Shown: piece by piece, positions 1-5,204 of the stretch
How the letters are laid out: each line of letters opens with the position of its first letter
Position numbering within the stretch: position 1 is the first letter of the stretch
Origin: an uncultured Clostridia bacterium
GTDB taxonomy: Bacteria; Bacillota; Clostridia; Christensenellales; Borkfalkiaceae
Direction: 5' to 3'
NCBI GenBank assembly: GCA_947629875.1
Contig: CANRFK010000094.1
Location: 1-5,204, forward strand
Length of the DNA stretch: 5,204 nucleotides
Made by a program: the position numbers and the translations under genes
Notes under the pieces: generated by a model
Database searches by the model: none
What the model was told of the DNA's origin: nothing
What the model saw: the letters and a program-made list of their open reading frames with translations, nothing else

Positions 1-894
1 GGTGATGTTGCCGTTCTCCAAATAGTCCACGAGCTGCTTGCCCGCCATGTAGGCGCAGTTGTCCTCCGCCTCGGGCGTGCTCGCGCCGAGGTGGGGAACG
101 CACAGAATGTTTTCAACGCCGAGGAGGGTCTCGTCGGGGAAGTCGGTGATGTAGCGCGAGACCTTGCCGCTCTTGACCGCCTCGACCATGTCGGCGCTCA
201 CGACGAGGTCGCCGCGCGAATTGTTGATGATGACGACGCCGTCCTTGCAACTTGAAAGCGTCTTTTTGTTGAACATCTCCTTGGTGTCGGGCGTGAGGGG
301 AACGTGCACCGTCAAAAAGTCGCACGTTTTGAGGACTTCATTCAAATCGGAGGTGAACTCCACGCGGCGGTTGATGAGCCACGCGCTCTTGATGGAGATG
401 TAGGGGTCGTAGCCGACGACCTGCATCCCGAGGTGGATGGCGGCGTTGGCCACCATCGCGCCGATCGCGCCAAGCCCGATGACGCCCAGCTTTTTGCCGC
501 TCACTTCCTGTCCGACAAATTTGCTTTTGCCCTTTTCGACGAGCTTGGAGATGTCCGCCTTGCCTTTCAGGCTCTGCGCCCAATTGGCGCCGTCGACAAT
601 TTTTCTGCCGCCGAGGAAGAGTTCGCAGAGCACCAACTCCTTGACGGCGTTGGCGTTGGCGCCGGGGGTGTTGAACACGACGACGCCCTTCTCCGTGCAC
701 TTCTCGATGGGGATATTGTTGACGCCTGCGCCCGCGCGCGCGACGGCGAGGAGGCTATCCCCGAGGGGATAATCGTGCATGTTGAAGGAGCGGAGCATGA
801 CGCCGTGGGGGTCTTGCACCGCCTCCGAGTATTCGTAGCCCTTGAAAACTTCGTCCGCGATGGGGCTGATGGCGTTGAGTTTGAGAATTCTCAT
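1..894 (-). CDS. serA: D-3-phosphoglycerate dehydrogenase, C-terminus cut by window edge
   Basis: First enzyme of the phosphorylated serine pathway: NAD-dependent oxidation of 3-phosphoglycerate to 3-phosphohydroxypyruvate in the cytoplasm. My translation gives 298 residues from ATG (894-892), starting MRILKLNAISPIADEV, with no stop before the edge. The substrate-binding half includes ARAGAGVNNIP (about 52-62) and NTPGANANAVKEL (about 75-87). The Rossmann dinucleotide motif is GLGAIG (140-145), with the acidic residue D163 after the second strand (VVGYDPY). The catalytic set typical of D-2-hydroxyacid dehydrogenases appears as R227 (NNSRGD), probably E255 (DFPDET) and H268 (VPHLGAST). The Glu-to-His loop is shorter than in E. 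coli SerA, as in the roughly 387-residue clostridial form recalled from family knowledge. That form ends in an ACT-like domain, which would lie outside the window. The start is one base after the serC stop, so the gene is almost certainly translated from the serC mRNA. Confidence 0.96.
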   Translation of the reverse strand, partial: MRILKLNAISPIADEVFKGYEYSEAVQDPHGVMLRSFNMHDYPLGDSLLAVARAGAGVNNIPIEKCTEKGVVVFNTPGANANAVKELVLCELFLGGRKIVDGANWAQSLKGKADISKLVEKGKSKFVGQEVSGKKLGVIGLGAIGAMVANAAIHLGMQVVGYDPYISIKSAWLINRRVEFTSDLNEVLKTCDFLTVHVPLTPDTKEMFNKKTLSSCKDGVVIINNSRGDLVVSADMVEAVKSGKVSRYITDFPDETLLGVENILCVPHLGASTPEAEDNCAYMAGKQLVDYLENGNIT

Positions 895-895
895 A

Positions 896-1969
896 TTATG
901 CGTTCTCCCTTTCAAACTTCTTCATAAATTCGACGAGCGCCTTGACGCCCTCGACGGGCATCGCGTTGTAGATGGACGCCCTCATTCCGCCCACGAGGCG
1001 GTGACCCTTCAAAGAGACGAGCCCTGCCGCCGTCGCTTCCTTGACGAACTTCTCATCGGCCTCCTTGGACGGGGTGACGAAGGGCACGTTCATGATGGAG
1101 CGGTACTTTTTCTCCACGCGGTTGGTGTAGTAGGGGGAGTTGTCGATGAAATCATAGAGCAGCCCCGCCTTGTACTCGTTGATCTCGTTCATCGCCTTGA
1201 CGCCGCCGAGTTTTTTCAGCCGCCGCAAGACGAGCGTCGCAATGTAGATAGAGAAGCACGGCGGGGTGTTGTAGAGGCTGTGGTTTTCGTCCTGCACCTT
1301 CCATTTGAGGAGGGTGGGGCAGATGGGGAGGGGATCCCCGATGAGGTCGCGGCGGGCGATGACGAGGGTGACGCCCGCGGGGGCGAGGTTCTTCTGCGCG
1401 CCCGCATAGATGACGCCGAATTTGCTGACGTCTATCTCGCGGGAGAGGATCTCCGACGACATATCGGCGACGAGGGGGGATTTGGTCTCGGGGAACTCTA
1501 TATACCGCGTGCCGAAGATGGTGTTGTTGGAGCAGATGTGTACGTAGTCTGTCCCTTCGCGGAAGGGAATATGCTTCACGTCGGGGATGTAGGTGTAAAC
1601 TTTGTCCTCGGAGGAGGCGACGCAGGCGGCGTCGCCGTAGATCTTGCCCTCCTCGTAGGCTTTCTTTGCAAAATTGCCCGTGACGACGTAGTCGGCTCTT
1701 CCCTTGTGCATGAGGTTGAGGGGCACTGCCGCGAACTGCTGGCTCGCGCCGCCCTGCACGAAAATGACTGCATAATTTTCGGGTATATTCAAAAGCTCGC
1801 GCATGAGCGCTTCGCCCTCGTTCACGATGGCTTCGAATTTTTTGTTGCGGTGAGAGATTTCGGTGACCGACATTCCCGTCCCTTCAAAATCCAAAAGGTC
1901 GCGCTGCGCCTCTTCGAGGACTTCGAGGGGGAGCGTAGAGGGGCCCGCCGCAAAATTGTATGCTCGCAT
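896..1969 (-). CDS. serC: Phosphoserine aminotransferase
   Basis: Class V PLP-dependent aminotransferase that makes 3-phosphoserine from 3-phosphohydroxypyruvate with glutamate as amino donor. It can also act on the equivalent pyridoxine-pathway intermediate in some bacteria. The protein is 357 residues, close to the usual family length of about 360. It opens with the typical MRAYNFAAGPSTLP. Visible signature residues are the phosphate-binding H40-R41 (ISHRNKKFE), the PLP phosphate loop GGAS (73-76), D169 (VADMSSE) and the Schiff-base lysine K193 (YAGAQKNLAPAG). NTPP lies at 234-237, and the C-terminal substrate-binding H323-R324 and R330 (GHRLVGGMRASIYN) are present. No key residue is missing and there is no frameshift. 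It is the first gene of a serC-serA operon, with its own promoter and a GGAGG ribosome binding site 9 bases before the ATG. The long open frame on the opposite strand is a composition artefact. Confidence 0.98.
   Translation of the reverse strand: MRAYNFAAGPSTLPLEVLEEAQRDLLDFEGTGMSVTEISHRNKKFEAIVNEGEALMRELLNIPENYAVIFVQGGASQQFAAVPLNLMHKGRADYVVTGNFAKKAYEEGKIYGDAACVASSEDKVYTYIPDVKHIPFREGTDYVHICSNNTIFGTRYIEFPETKSPLVADMSSEILSREIDVSKFGVIYAGAQKNLAPAGVTLVIARRDLIGDPLPICPTLLKWKVQDENHSLYNTPPCFSIYIATLVLRRLKKLGGVKAMNEINEYKAGLLYDFIDNSPYYTNRVEKKYRSIMNVPFVTPSKEADEKFVKEATAAGLVSLKGHRLVGGMRASIYNAMPVEGVKALVEFMKKFERENA
905..910 (-). promoter_or_regulatory. Ribosome binding site for serA, inside the serC 3' end
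   Basis: On the minus strand AGGGAG lies 10 bases before the serA ATG and falls within the last codons of serC. Together with the one-base gap between the genes, this supports the chosen serA start and suggests translational coupling. Confidence 0.75.
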
Positions 1970-1978
1970 TGTATGTTG

Positions 1979-1984
1979 CCTCCA
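1979..1984 (-). promoter_or_regulatory. Ribosome binding site for serC
   Basis: TGGAGG on the minus strand, 9 bases before the serC ATG (1969-1967). It is a strong match to the anti-Shine-Dalgarno sequence and confirms the start at MRAYNF. Confidence 0.88.
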
Positions 1985-2010
1985 GATACGAATAAATGTA
2001 TACTGCTATC

Positions 2011-2039
2011 ATTATATCGTTTTCCCGCAAAGATGGCAA
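2011..2039 (-). promoter_or_regulatory. Sigma-A type promoter of the serC-serA operon
   Basis: Minus strand: -35 TTGCCA (2039-2034), a 17-base spacer, then a perfect -10 TATAAT (2016-2011). Transcription would start near 2004, giving a short leader of about 35 bases. No terminator-antiterminator, T-box or riboswitch can fit in that leader. Any regulation is therefore probably at initiation or on the enzymes themselves. Confidence 0.85.
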
Positions 2040-2124
2040 GCGTTTGCCCCGAATTTCCGCGAATTCTTTTGCATTTCGGTAAAATCGGGGGACGGGCGGC
2101 AAAAAACTTGGCACGGCGGCACAG

Positions 2125-2160
2125 AAAATTCTCAAAAAATATTTACATTTGAGCAATTTT
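2125..2160. repeat. AT-rich inverted repeat around the rightward -35 box, possible operator
   Basis: The left arm AAAATTCTCAAA (2125-2136) pairs with the right arm TTTGAGCAATTTT (2148-2160), apart from one extra C in the right arm. The 11-base centre contains the -35 hexamer TTTACA (2142-2147). The geometry suits a dimeric regulator that would block polymerase, but the AT-rich arms could arise by chance. No regulator gene is present in the window. Confidence 0.4.
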
Positions 2161-2170
2161 GTTGTAAAAT
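2142..2170 (+). promoter_or_regulatory. Sigma-A type promoter of the acidic repeat protein gene (and perhaps rnj)
   Basis: -35 TTTACA (2142-2147), a 17-base spacer and -10 TAAAAT (2165-2170). Initiation is expected near 2177, giving a leader of about 40 bases before the ATG at 2218. The promoter covers an in-frame upstream TTG at 2149, which argues against that codon being the start. Confidence 0.8.
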
Positions 2171-2188
2171 GGATATGTGAAGTATTCT

Positions 2189-2203
2189 GCCGCAGTCTGC
2201 GGC
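2189..2203 (+). other. Small GC-rich hairpin in the 5' leader
   Basis: Perfect 6-bp inverted repeat GCCGCA / TGCGGC with a 3-base loop (GTC). It lies 4 bases upstream of the ribosome binding site and about 12 bases after the predicted transcription start. GTATTC occurs on both sides (2182-2187 and 2211-2216). It could protect the mRNA 5' end or modulate initiation. It has no U-run, so it is not a terminator. Confidence 0.5.
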
Positions 2204-2207
2204 GAGT

Positions 2208-2212
2208 GAGGT
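2208..2212 (+). promoter_or_regulatory. Ribosome binding site deciding the start at 2218
   Basis: GAGGT followed by 5 bases and then ATG (2218-2220). This is the only good Shine-Dalgarno near an in-frame start and fixes the N-terminus as MDDNKNGDERN rather than the upstream in-frame TTG. Confidence 0.75.
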
Positions 2213-2217
2213 ATTCC

Positions 2218-3858
2218 ATGGACGATAACAAGAACGGCGACGAGAGAAATGCCATTCTCCTCGAGGGAATGTACAACGGCGTCGCGGGAAAAATAGATGA
2301 AGTGTGTCTCTCCGTTCAGCGGGAGCTCCAATACAGTTCCGAACAGCAGGCGAATGCGTACGAGACGCTCACCGATGAACTCCGCGCGGGCGTGGAGGCC
2401 GTTCTCGCCGAACTTCGCTATGTCGCCCAGCAGAGCAGCGCCATTTACGACTACAACAGCCGCGAACGCGACGCGATGCGGGATAAACTCCTCGAGGAGG
2501 TGAAGGCGCAGGCGGGGCAGGTCTTTGAAAAACTCGCCCAGCACATCGACGCGAGGCTGATGGCGTTCACCGTTCCCGCTGTGCAACAGGCGGAGGTGAA
2601 GGTGGATTACGACGTTCTCGCCGAAAAGGTGGCGGAAAAACTCGCCGCCATGCAGGCGGAGAAAACCGAATCTGCACCCGTGCAGGAAGAGGAGCCCGTG
2701 GCGGTTGTTGAGCCCGAGCCCGCAGGGGAGACGGCGCAGGCAGAAGAGCCCGCAGAGCCCGAAGAGGCGAAGCCCGAGGCGGCCGCAGAAGAGCCCGCCG
2801 AAGAGCCCACGGAGGAGCCCGAAGAGCCCACAGAAGAGGCGGCACAGGCGGAGCCCGCGGCTACGCGCGCCGTGCACTTCGACGATGAGACGTTTGACTA
2901 CGACCTTCTCGCCGAGAAGATCGCGACCGTGATCCCCGAGATCGATTACGACCTCGTGGCGGATAAGGTGGCCGCCGCGCTTCCGCAGGCGGATGAGGAT
3001 GCGCTCGCCGAGCGCATTGCGGCGGCGATCCCGCAAGTGGACGAAAATACCATTGCCGACAAGGTGGCAGAGAACATTCCGCTCACCGATTACGACCTCG
3101 TGGCAGAGCACGTCGTTGCCGCCATCGTGCGGGAGCAGTCGCTCAAGATCGGCGAGGAGAGCATCGAGAAGATCGCCCGCCGCGTTGCCGAACTTCTGCG
3201 CGGAGACGAGACCGATCTGGAGCAGATCGCGCGCGACACCCTCGCGGAGGACGAAAAGGAGCCCGAGCCCCCGCAGGAGGCGGCAGCCGAAGAGACGCCC
3301 GTTTCCGCGGCCGTTCCCGTGCCCGTTGCCGTTGCGCCCGTGGCGGTGCCCGAGCCGCCCGACGGCATGATGACGCGCTACAAGCGTAGCTTCATTGCCA
3401 AGATCATCGAGAGCGACGAGGAGGTAAAGGGGTATTACAGCGACCTCAAAAATGCGCTGCTCGCCTACCAGAAGGCGGCCTCGCAGGTGAGCTGGACCAA
3501 CGACCGCTTCACCCTCAAGGGGGAGACGGTGGCGAAGATCGGCATCCGCGGCAGAACGCTCTGCCTGTATGTTGCGCTCAATCCCGATGAGTTCCCCGAG
3601 AGCGTCTATCACCAAAAGTACGCGGGCGATACCAAGATGTACGAAAAGACGCCCATGATGGTGAGGATCAAGAGCGGCGTAGCATTAAAGCGCGCCATAC
3701 GGCTTGTGGAACTTCTCATGGAGAAGAACGGCGCGGTGGTTGGCGATACGGCGCGCGTGGATTACGTGGCGCAGTACGCCTACCGGAGCGAACAGGAACT
3801 TCTCGCCGAAGGGCTGATAAAGACCGCCATCGTCGAGAGATCCGACCTCGATTTTTGA
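2218..3858 (+). CDS. Acidic modular repeat protein of unknown function with a conserved C-terminal domain
   Basis: I do not recognise a named family. The protein is 546 residues from the ATG at 2218, with no signal peptide or membrane segment, so it is probably cytoplasmic. In order: a likely helical or coiled-coil N-terminal region (about 10-120); one 16-residue repeat unit (130-145, DYDVLAEKVAEKLAAM); a Glu/Pro/Ala linker (about 157-215); five contiguous 16-residue repeats (227-306); a charged helical stretch (about 312-345); a second Pro/Ala/Val linker (about 346-383); and a compact C-terminal domain (about 385-505) ending in a short tail. The C-terminal domain begins MTRYKRSFIAKIIES and contains YYSDLKNALLAYQ and RGRTLCLYVALNPDEF. 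From memory it resembles a domain attached to many clostridial proteins, with a pattern reminiscent of DUF5655-like domains; this is unverified. Only two cysteines (C30, C449) were seen and no catalytic motif is evident. The gene is divergent from serCA and 87 bases upstream of rnj. A scaffold or adaptor role is possible but is inference. Confidence 0.9.
   Translation: MDDNKNGDERNAILLEGMYNGVAGKIDEVCLSVQRELQYSSEQQANAYETLTDELRAGVEAVLAELRYVAQQSSAIYDYNSRERDAMRDKLLEEVKAQAGQVFEKLAQHIDARLMAFTVPAVQQAEVKVDYDVLAEKVAEKLAAMQAEKTESAPVQEEEPVAVVEPEPAGETAQAEEPAEPEEAKPEAAAEEPAEEPTEEPEEPTEEAAQAEPAATRAVHFDDETFDYDLLAEKIATVIPEIDYDLVADKVAAALPQADEDALAERIAAAIPQVDENTIADKVAENIPLTDYDLVAEHVVAAIVREQSLKIGEESIEKIARRVAELLRGDETDLEQIARDTLAEDEKEPEPPQEAAAEETPVSAAVPVPVAVAPVAVPEPPDGMMTRYKRSFIAKIIESDEEVKGYYSDLKNALLAYQKAASQVSWTNDRFTLKGETVAKIGIRGRTLCLYVALNPDEFPESVYHQKYAGDTKMYEKTPMMVRIKSGVALKRAIRLVELLMEKNGAVVGDTARVDYVAQYAYRSEQELLAEGLIKTAIVERSDLDF
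2686..2862 (+). repeat. GAGCCC-rich low-complexity tract encoding a Glu/Pro/Ala linker
   Basis: Residues about 157-215 of the acidic protein are almost entirely Glu, Pro and Ala, with some Thr. The DNA contains ten GAGCCC hexamers (Glu-Pro), all in the same frame, in tandem and near-tandem arrangement. Such a segment should be disordered and strongly negative. Simple repeats like this often vary in length between strains by slippage. It separates the single N-terminal 16-residue unit from the main five-unit array. Confidence 0.85.
2896..3135 (+). repeat. Five tandem 48-bp units encoding exact-register 16-residue repeats
   Basis: Residues 227-242, 243-258, 259-274, 275-290 and 291-306 align without gaps. 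The pattern is D-[YE]-[DN]-x-[LIV]-A-[DE]-[KRH]-[IV]-[AV]-x-x-[LIV]-[PV]-x-x. Units 2 and 5 share 17 identical bases (GATTACGACCTCGTGGC), while the others are well diverged at DNA level. This indicates an old, selected array rather than a recent slippage product. Each unit reads as a short amphipathic helix closed by a proline; the last unit has Val in place of Pro. A sixth, separate unit lies at 2605-2652. Confidence 0.9.
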
Positions 3859-3875
3859 TACCGCCGAAAAAACGC

Positions 3876-3902
3876 AGAGAGCCGCATTTCAGGGCTCTCT
3901 TT
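3876..3902 (+). terminator. Hairpin after the acidic protein gene, weak terminator or attenuator
   Basis: An 8-bp stem, AGAGAGCC (3876-3883) with GGCTCTCT (3893-3900), has a 9-base loop and begins 17 bases after the stop codon. Only three T residues (3900-3902) close the 3' side, so termination toward rnj is probably partial. An A6 run (3867-3872) precedes the stem, so it would look better as a terminator on the minus strand, although no minus-strand gene reaches it. I see no convincing promoter between it and rnj, which favours readthrough into rnj. Confidence 0.55.
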
Positions 3903-3933
3903 GCATGAACGGCGAATTTGCGACAATAAGAAT

Positions 3934-3939
3934 AAGGAG
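3934..3939 (+). promoter_or_regulatory. Ribosome binding site supporting the TTG start of rnj
   Basis: AAGGAG, then 6 bases, then TTG (3946-3948). The next in-frame ATG is about 50 codons further on (residue 51) and lies inside the extension. The strong Shine-Dalgarno is the main reason for choosing TTG. Confidence 0.8.
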
Positions 3940-3945
3940 CATCGT

Positions 3946-5204
3946 TTGAAAAAGGACAATTCAAAAAACAGCAAAAGAAACGCCATTGAGCTTGCCATTC
4001 TCAACGGCATCGAAGAATACAACCGCAGGCAGGAGAAGGGCGAAGCGCCCGCTGCCCGCAAAGTGAGCCTCGGCGAGAAACGCACGCCCGAGGCGATGGC
4101 GGAGGCGGGGCTCGTGCAGCGCAGAAAATCGCGCGCAAAGGGCAAGGGGACGAAGTTCACGCCCGTAACTTCCCCCGCACAATCCGCAAGACCCGCGAAG
4201 GGCATATCTCCCGCAAAGACGAAGGCGGAGCCCAAGAGGGACGCGGGAGCCGAAAAGCCGACTTCAAAGAGGGAGAAGGCGCCCGCAAAGGTGCAGGCGG
4301 CGGAGAAAAAACCGCGCAAGAAGCCCGTAAAGGTGCTCTTCTTGGGCGGCGTGGGCGAGATCGGCAAGAACATGACCGCCATCGAGTACGGCAGCGATAT
4401 CATCGTCATCGACGCGGGCATCATCTTCCCCACAGAGGAACTGCCCGGGGTGGATCTCGTGTTCCCCGACATCACCTACCTCGCCGAGAACAAGCGCAAG
4501 ATCCGCGGCGTCTTTCTGACGCACGGGCACGAGGATCACATCGGCGGCGTGCCCTACCTCATGAAGGAACTGCTGCCCGAGACGCCCGTCTACGGCACCA
4601 AGCTGACGCTCGCCCTCGTGGACAACAAACTCCGCGAGCACCGCATGAACAATGTGGTGGAGCGCACCGTAAAGCCCAAGGACAAGATCAAAGCGGGGGT
4701 GTTCACGGTGAACTGCGTCAACGTCAACCACTCCATTGCGGGGGCGCTGGCGTTCGCCATCGAGACCCCGTACGGGCTCATCTTCCACAGCGGGGACTTC
4801 AAAATCGACCTCACACCCGTGGCGGGCAGCCCCATCGACCTCGGGGAGATCGCCGAATACGGCAAGAAGGGCGTGCTTCTGTACCTCGGGGAGAGCACAA
4901 ACATCGAGCGCCCCGGGTTCACCATGAGCGAAAAAGTGGTGGGCACGACGCTTGAACACCTCTTCGCCGAGAATGCGGACAGGCGCATCATCATCGCGAC
5001 CTTCGCCTCCAATGTGCACAGACTGCAACAGATCATCGATATCGCCGTGAAGTTCCGCCGTAAGGTAGCTCTTTCCGGGCGGAGCATGTTCAACGTGGTG
5101 GAGGCGGCCGCCAAGATCGGGGAGATTACCATTCCCGAGGGCGTGCTCGTGGACGTGGAGAAGGCGAAAAATTACTTCGACAGGGAACTCGTCATCGTCT
5201 CGAC
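3946..5204 (+). CDS. rnj: Ribonuclease J with long basic N-terminal extension, cut by window edge
   Basis: Metallo-beta-lactamase/beta-CASP ribonuclease that degrades and matures RNA as a 5'-3' exonuclease and endonuclease. The first 419 residues are visible. The core starts near residue 128 with VKVLFLGGVGEIGKNM, followed by IDAGIIFPTEELPGVD. The metal-binding motif is H193-x-H195-x-D197-H198 (THGHEDHIGG), with further ligands H262 (NVNHS) and D284 (HSGDFKID). These match the spacing of B. subtilis RNase J1 H74/H76/D78/H79, H142 and D164 with an offset of 119-120. ESTN (316-319) stands where B. subtilis has DSTN, and TFASNVHRLQQ (352-362) belongs to the beta-CASP part. Residues 1-127 are an added tail with about 35 Lys or Arg and many Ala and Pro, probably disordered, after a short N-terminal helix. 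Roughly 250 residues or more should lie beyond the edge, including the distal His ligand and the C-terminal domain. J1 and J2 types cannot be told apart here. Confidence 0.96.
   Translation, partial: MKKDNSKNSKRNAIELAILNGIEEYNRRQEKGEAPAARKVSLGEKRTPEAMAEAGLVQRRKSRAKGKGTKFTPVTSPAQSARPAKGISPAKTKAEPKRDAGAEKPTSKREKAPAKVQAAEKKPRKKPVKVLFLGGVGEIGKNMTAIEYGSDIIVIDAGIIFPTEELPGVDLVFPDITYLAENKRKIRGVFLTHGHEDHIGGVPYLMKELLPETPVYGTKLTLALVDNKLREHRMNNVVERTVKPKDKIKAGVFTVNCVNVNHSIAGALAFAIETPYGLIFHSGDFKIDLTPVAGSPIDLGEIAEYGKKGVLLYLGESTNIERPGFTMSEKVVGTTLEHLFAENADRRIIIATFASNVHRLQQIIDIAVKFRRKVALSGRSMFNVVEAAAKIGEITIPEGVLVDVEKAKNYFDRELVIVS

Noticed and set aside
1970..2003. Riboswitch or T-box leader for the serine operon
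   Set aside because: The predicted serC leader is only about 35 bases and holds no conserved structure or terminator.
2080..2085. A second TAAAAT that could be a -10 box
   Set aside because: No acceptable -35 hexamer lies 16-18 bases upstream (the bases there read CCGCGA).
842..2152. Long plus-strand open frame (436 codons) opposite serC
   Set aside because: It is antisense to a textbook serC with all catalytic residues, and its translation is rich in His, Arg, Val and Gly with no recognisable family. It runs through the serC promoter region. Long antisense frames are common in GC-rich codon-biased DNA.
2149..2217. TTG at 2149 as an upstream start for the acidic protein (23 more residues)
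   Set aside because: This codon lies between the -35 and -10 boxes, upstream of the predicted transcript start. The ATG at 2218 has a proper Shine-Dalgarno.
2686..2862. GAGCCC hexamers as a CRISPR-like or intergenic repeat array
   Set aside because: They are in-frame Glu-Pro codons inside a coding region, with no spacers of regular length and no long identical repeat.
2143..3615. Long minus-strand open frame (490 codons) opposite the acidic protein gene
   Set aside because: It mirrors the repeats and low-complexity tract as Leu/Gly/Arg-rich sequence and has no promoter or ribosome binding site pattern. The plus-strand frame has both, plus a folded-looking domain.
4891..4902. ESTN instead of DSTN in RNase J as a sign of inactivation
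   Set aside because: All visible metal ligands are intact. From memory, Glu at this position also occurs in other clostridial RNase J proteins, so it is probably a tolerated variant.
4264..5132. Minus-strand open frames opposite rnj
   Set aside because: They are antisense to the RNase J catalytic core, which shows the full metal-binding motif. They are shadows.

Overview
The window looks like chromosomal DNA from a GC-rich member of the Clostridia (Bacillota), possibly an uncultured gut lineage of the Christensenellales/Oscillospirales kind. Three things support this. The phosphoglycerate dehydrogenase is the short form typical of Clostridia. The third gene is an RNase J, the exonuclease characteristic of Bacillota and some other phyla. 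The acidic protein between them has a C-terminal domain that I recall from many clostridial proteins of unknown function. The lineage is inference; no rRNA or other marker gene is present.

Left half (1-1969, minus strand): a serine-biosynthesis operon in the order serC then serA. serC (phosphoserine aminotransferase) is complete. serA (3-phosphoglycerate dehydrogenase) starts one base after the serC stop and runs off the left edge. It lacks roughly its last 90 residues, where an ACT-type domain would be expected. The two enzymes catalyse consecutive steps: 3-phosphoglycerate to 3-phosphohydroxypyruvate (SerA), then to 3-phosphoserine (SerC).

Middle (1970-2217): a 248-bp divergent intergenic region with two good sigma-A type promoters facing away from each other, TTGCCA-17-TATAAT for serCA and TTTACA-17-TAAAAT for the rightward gene. 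An AT-rich inverted repeat brackets the rightward -35 box. A small GC-rich hairpin sits just upstream of the rightward ribosome binding site.

Right half (2218-5204, plus strand): first comes a 546-residue acidic, modular protein that I cannot name. It has a helical N-terminus, a Glu/Pro/Ala linker, five exact-register 16-residue repeats, a second Pro/Ala/Val linker and a compact C-terminal domain. It is followed by a hairpin and then an RNase J gene that starts at TTG and is cut by the right edge. That RNase J carries an unusual basic N-terminal extension of about 120-127 residues.

The parts most worth following up are the repeat protein, its pairing with an RNase J that has an oppositely charged tail, and a short similarity between the N-termini of these two neighbours. 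I see no mobile elements, CRISPR arrays, tRNA or rRNA genes.
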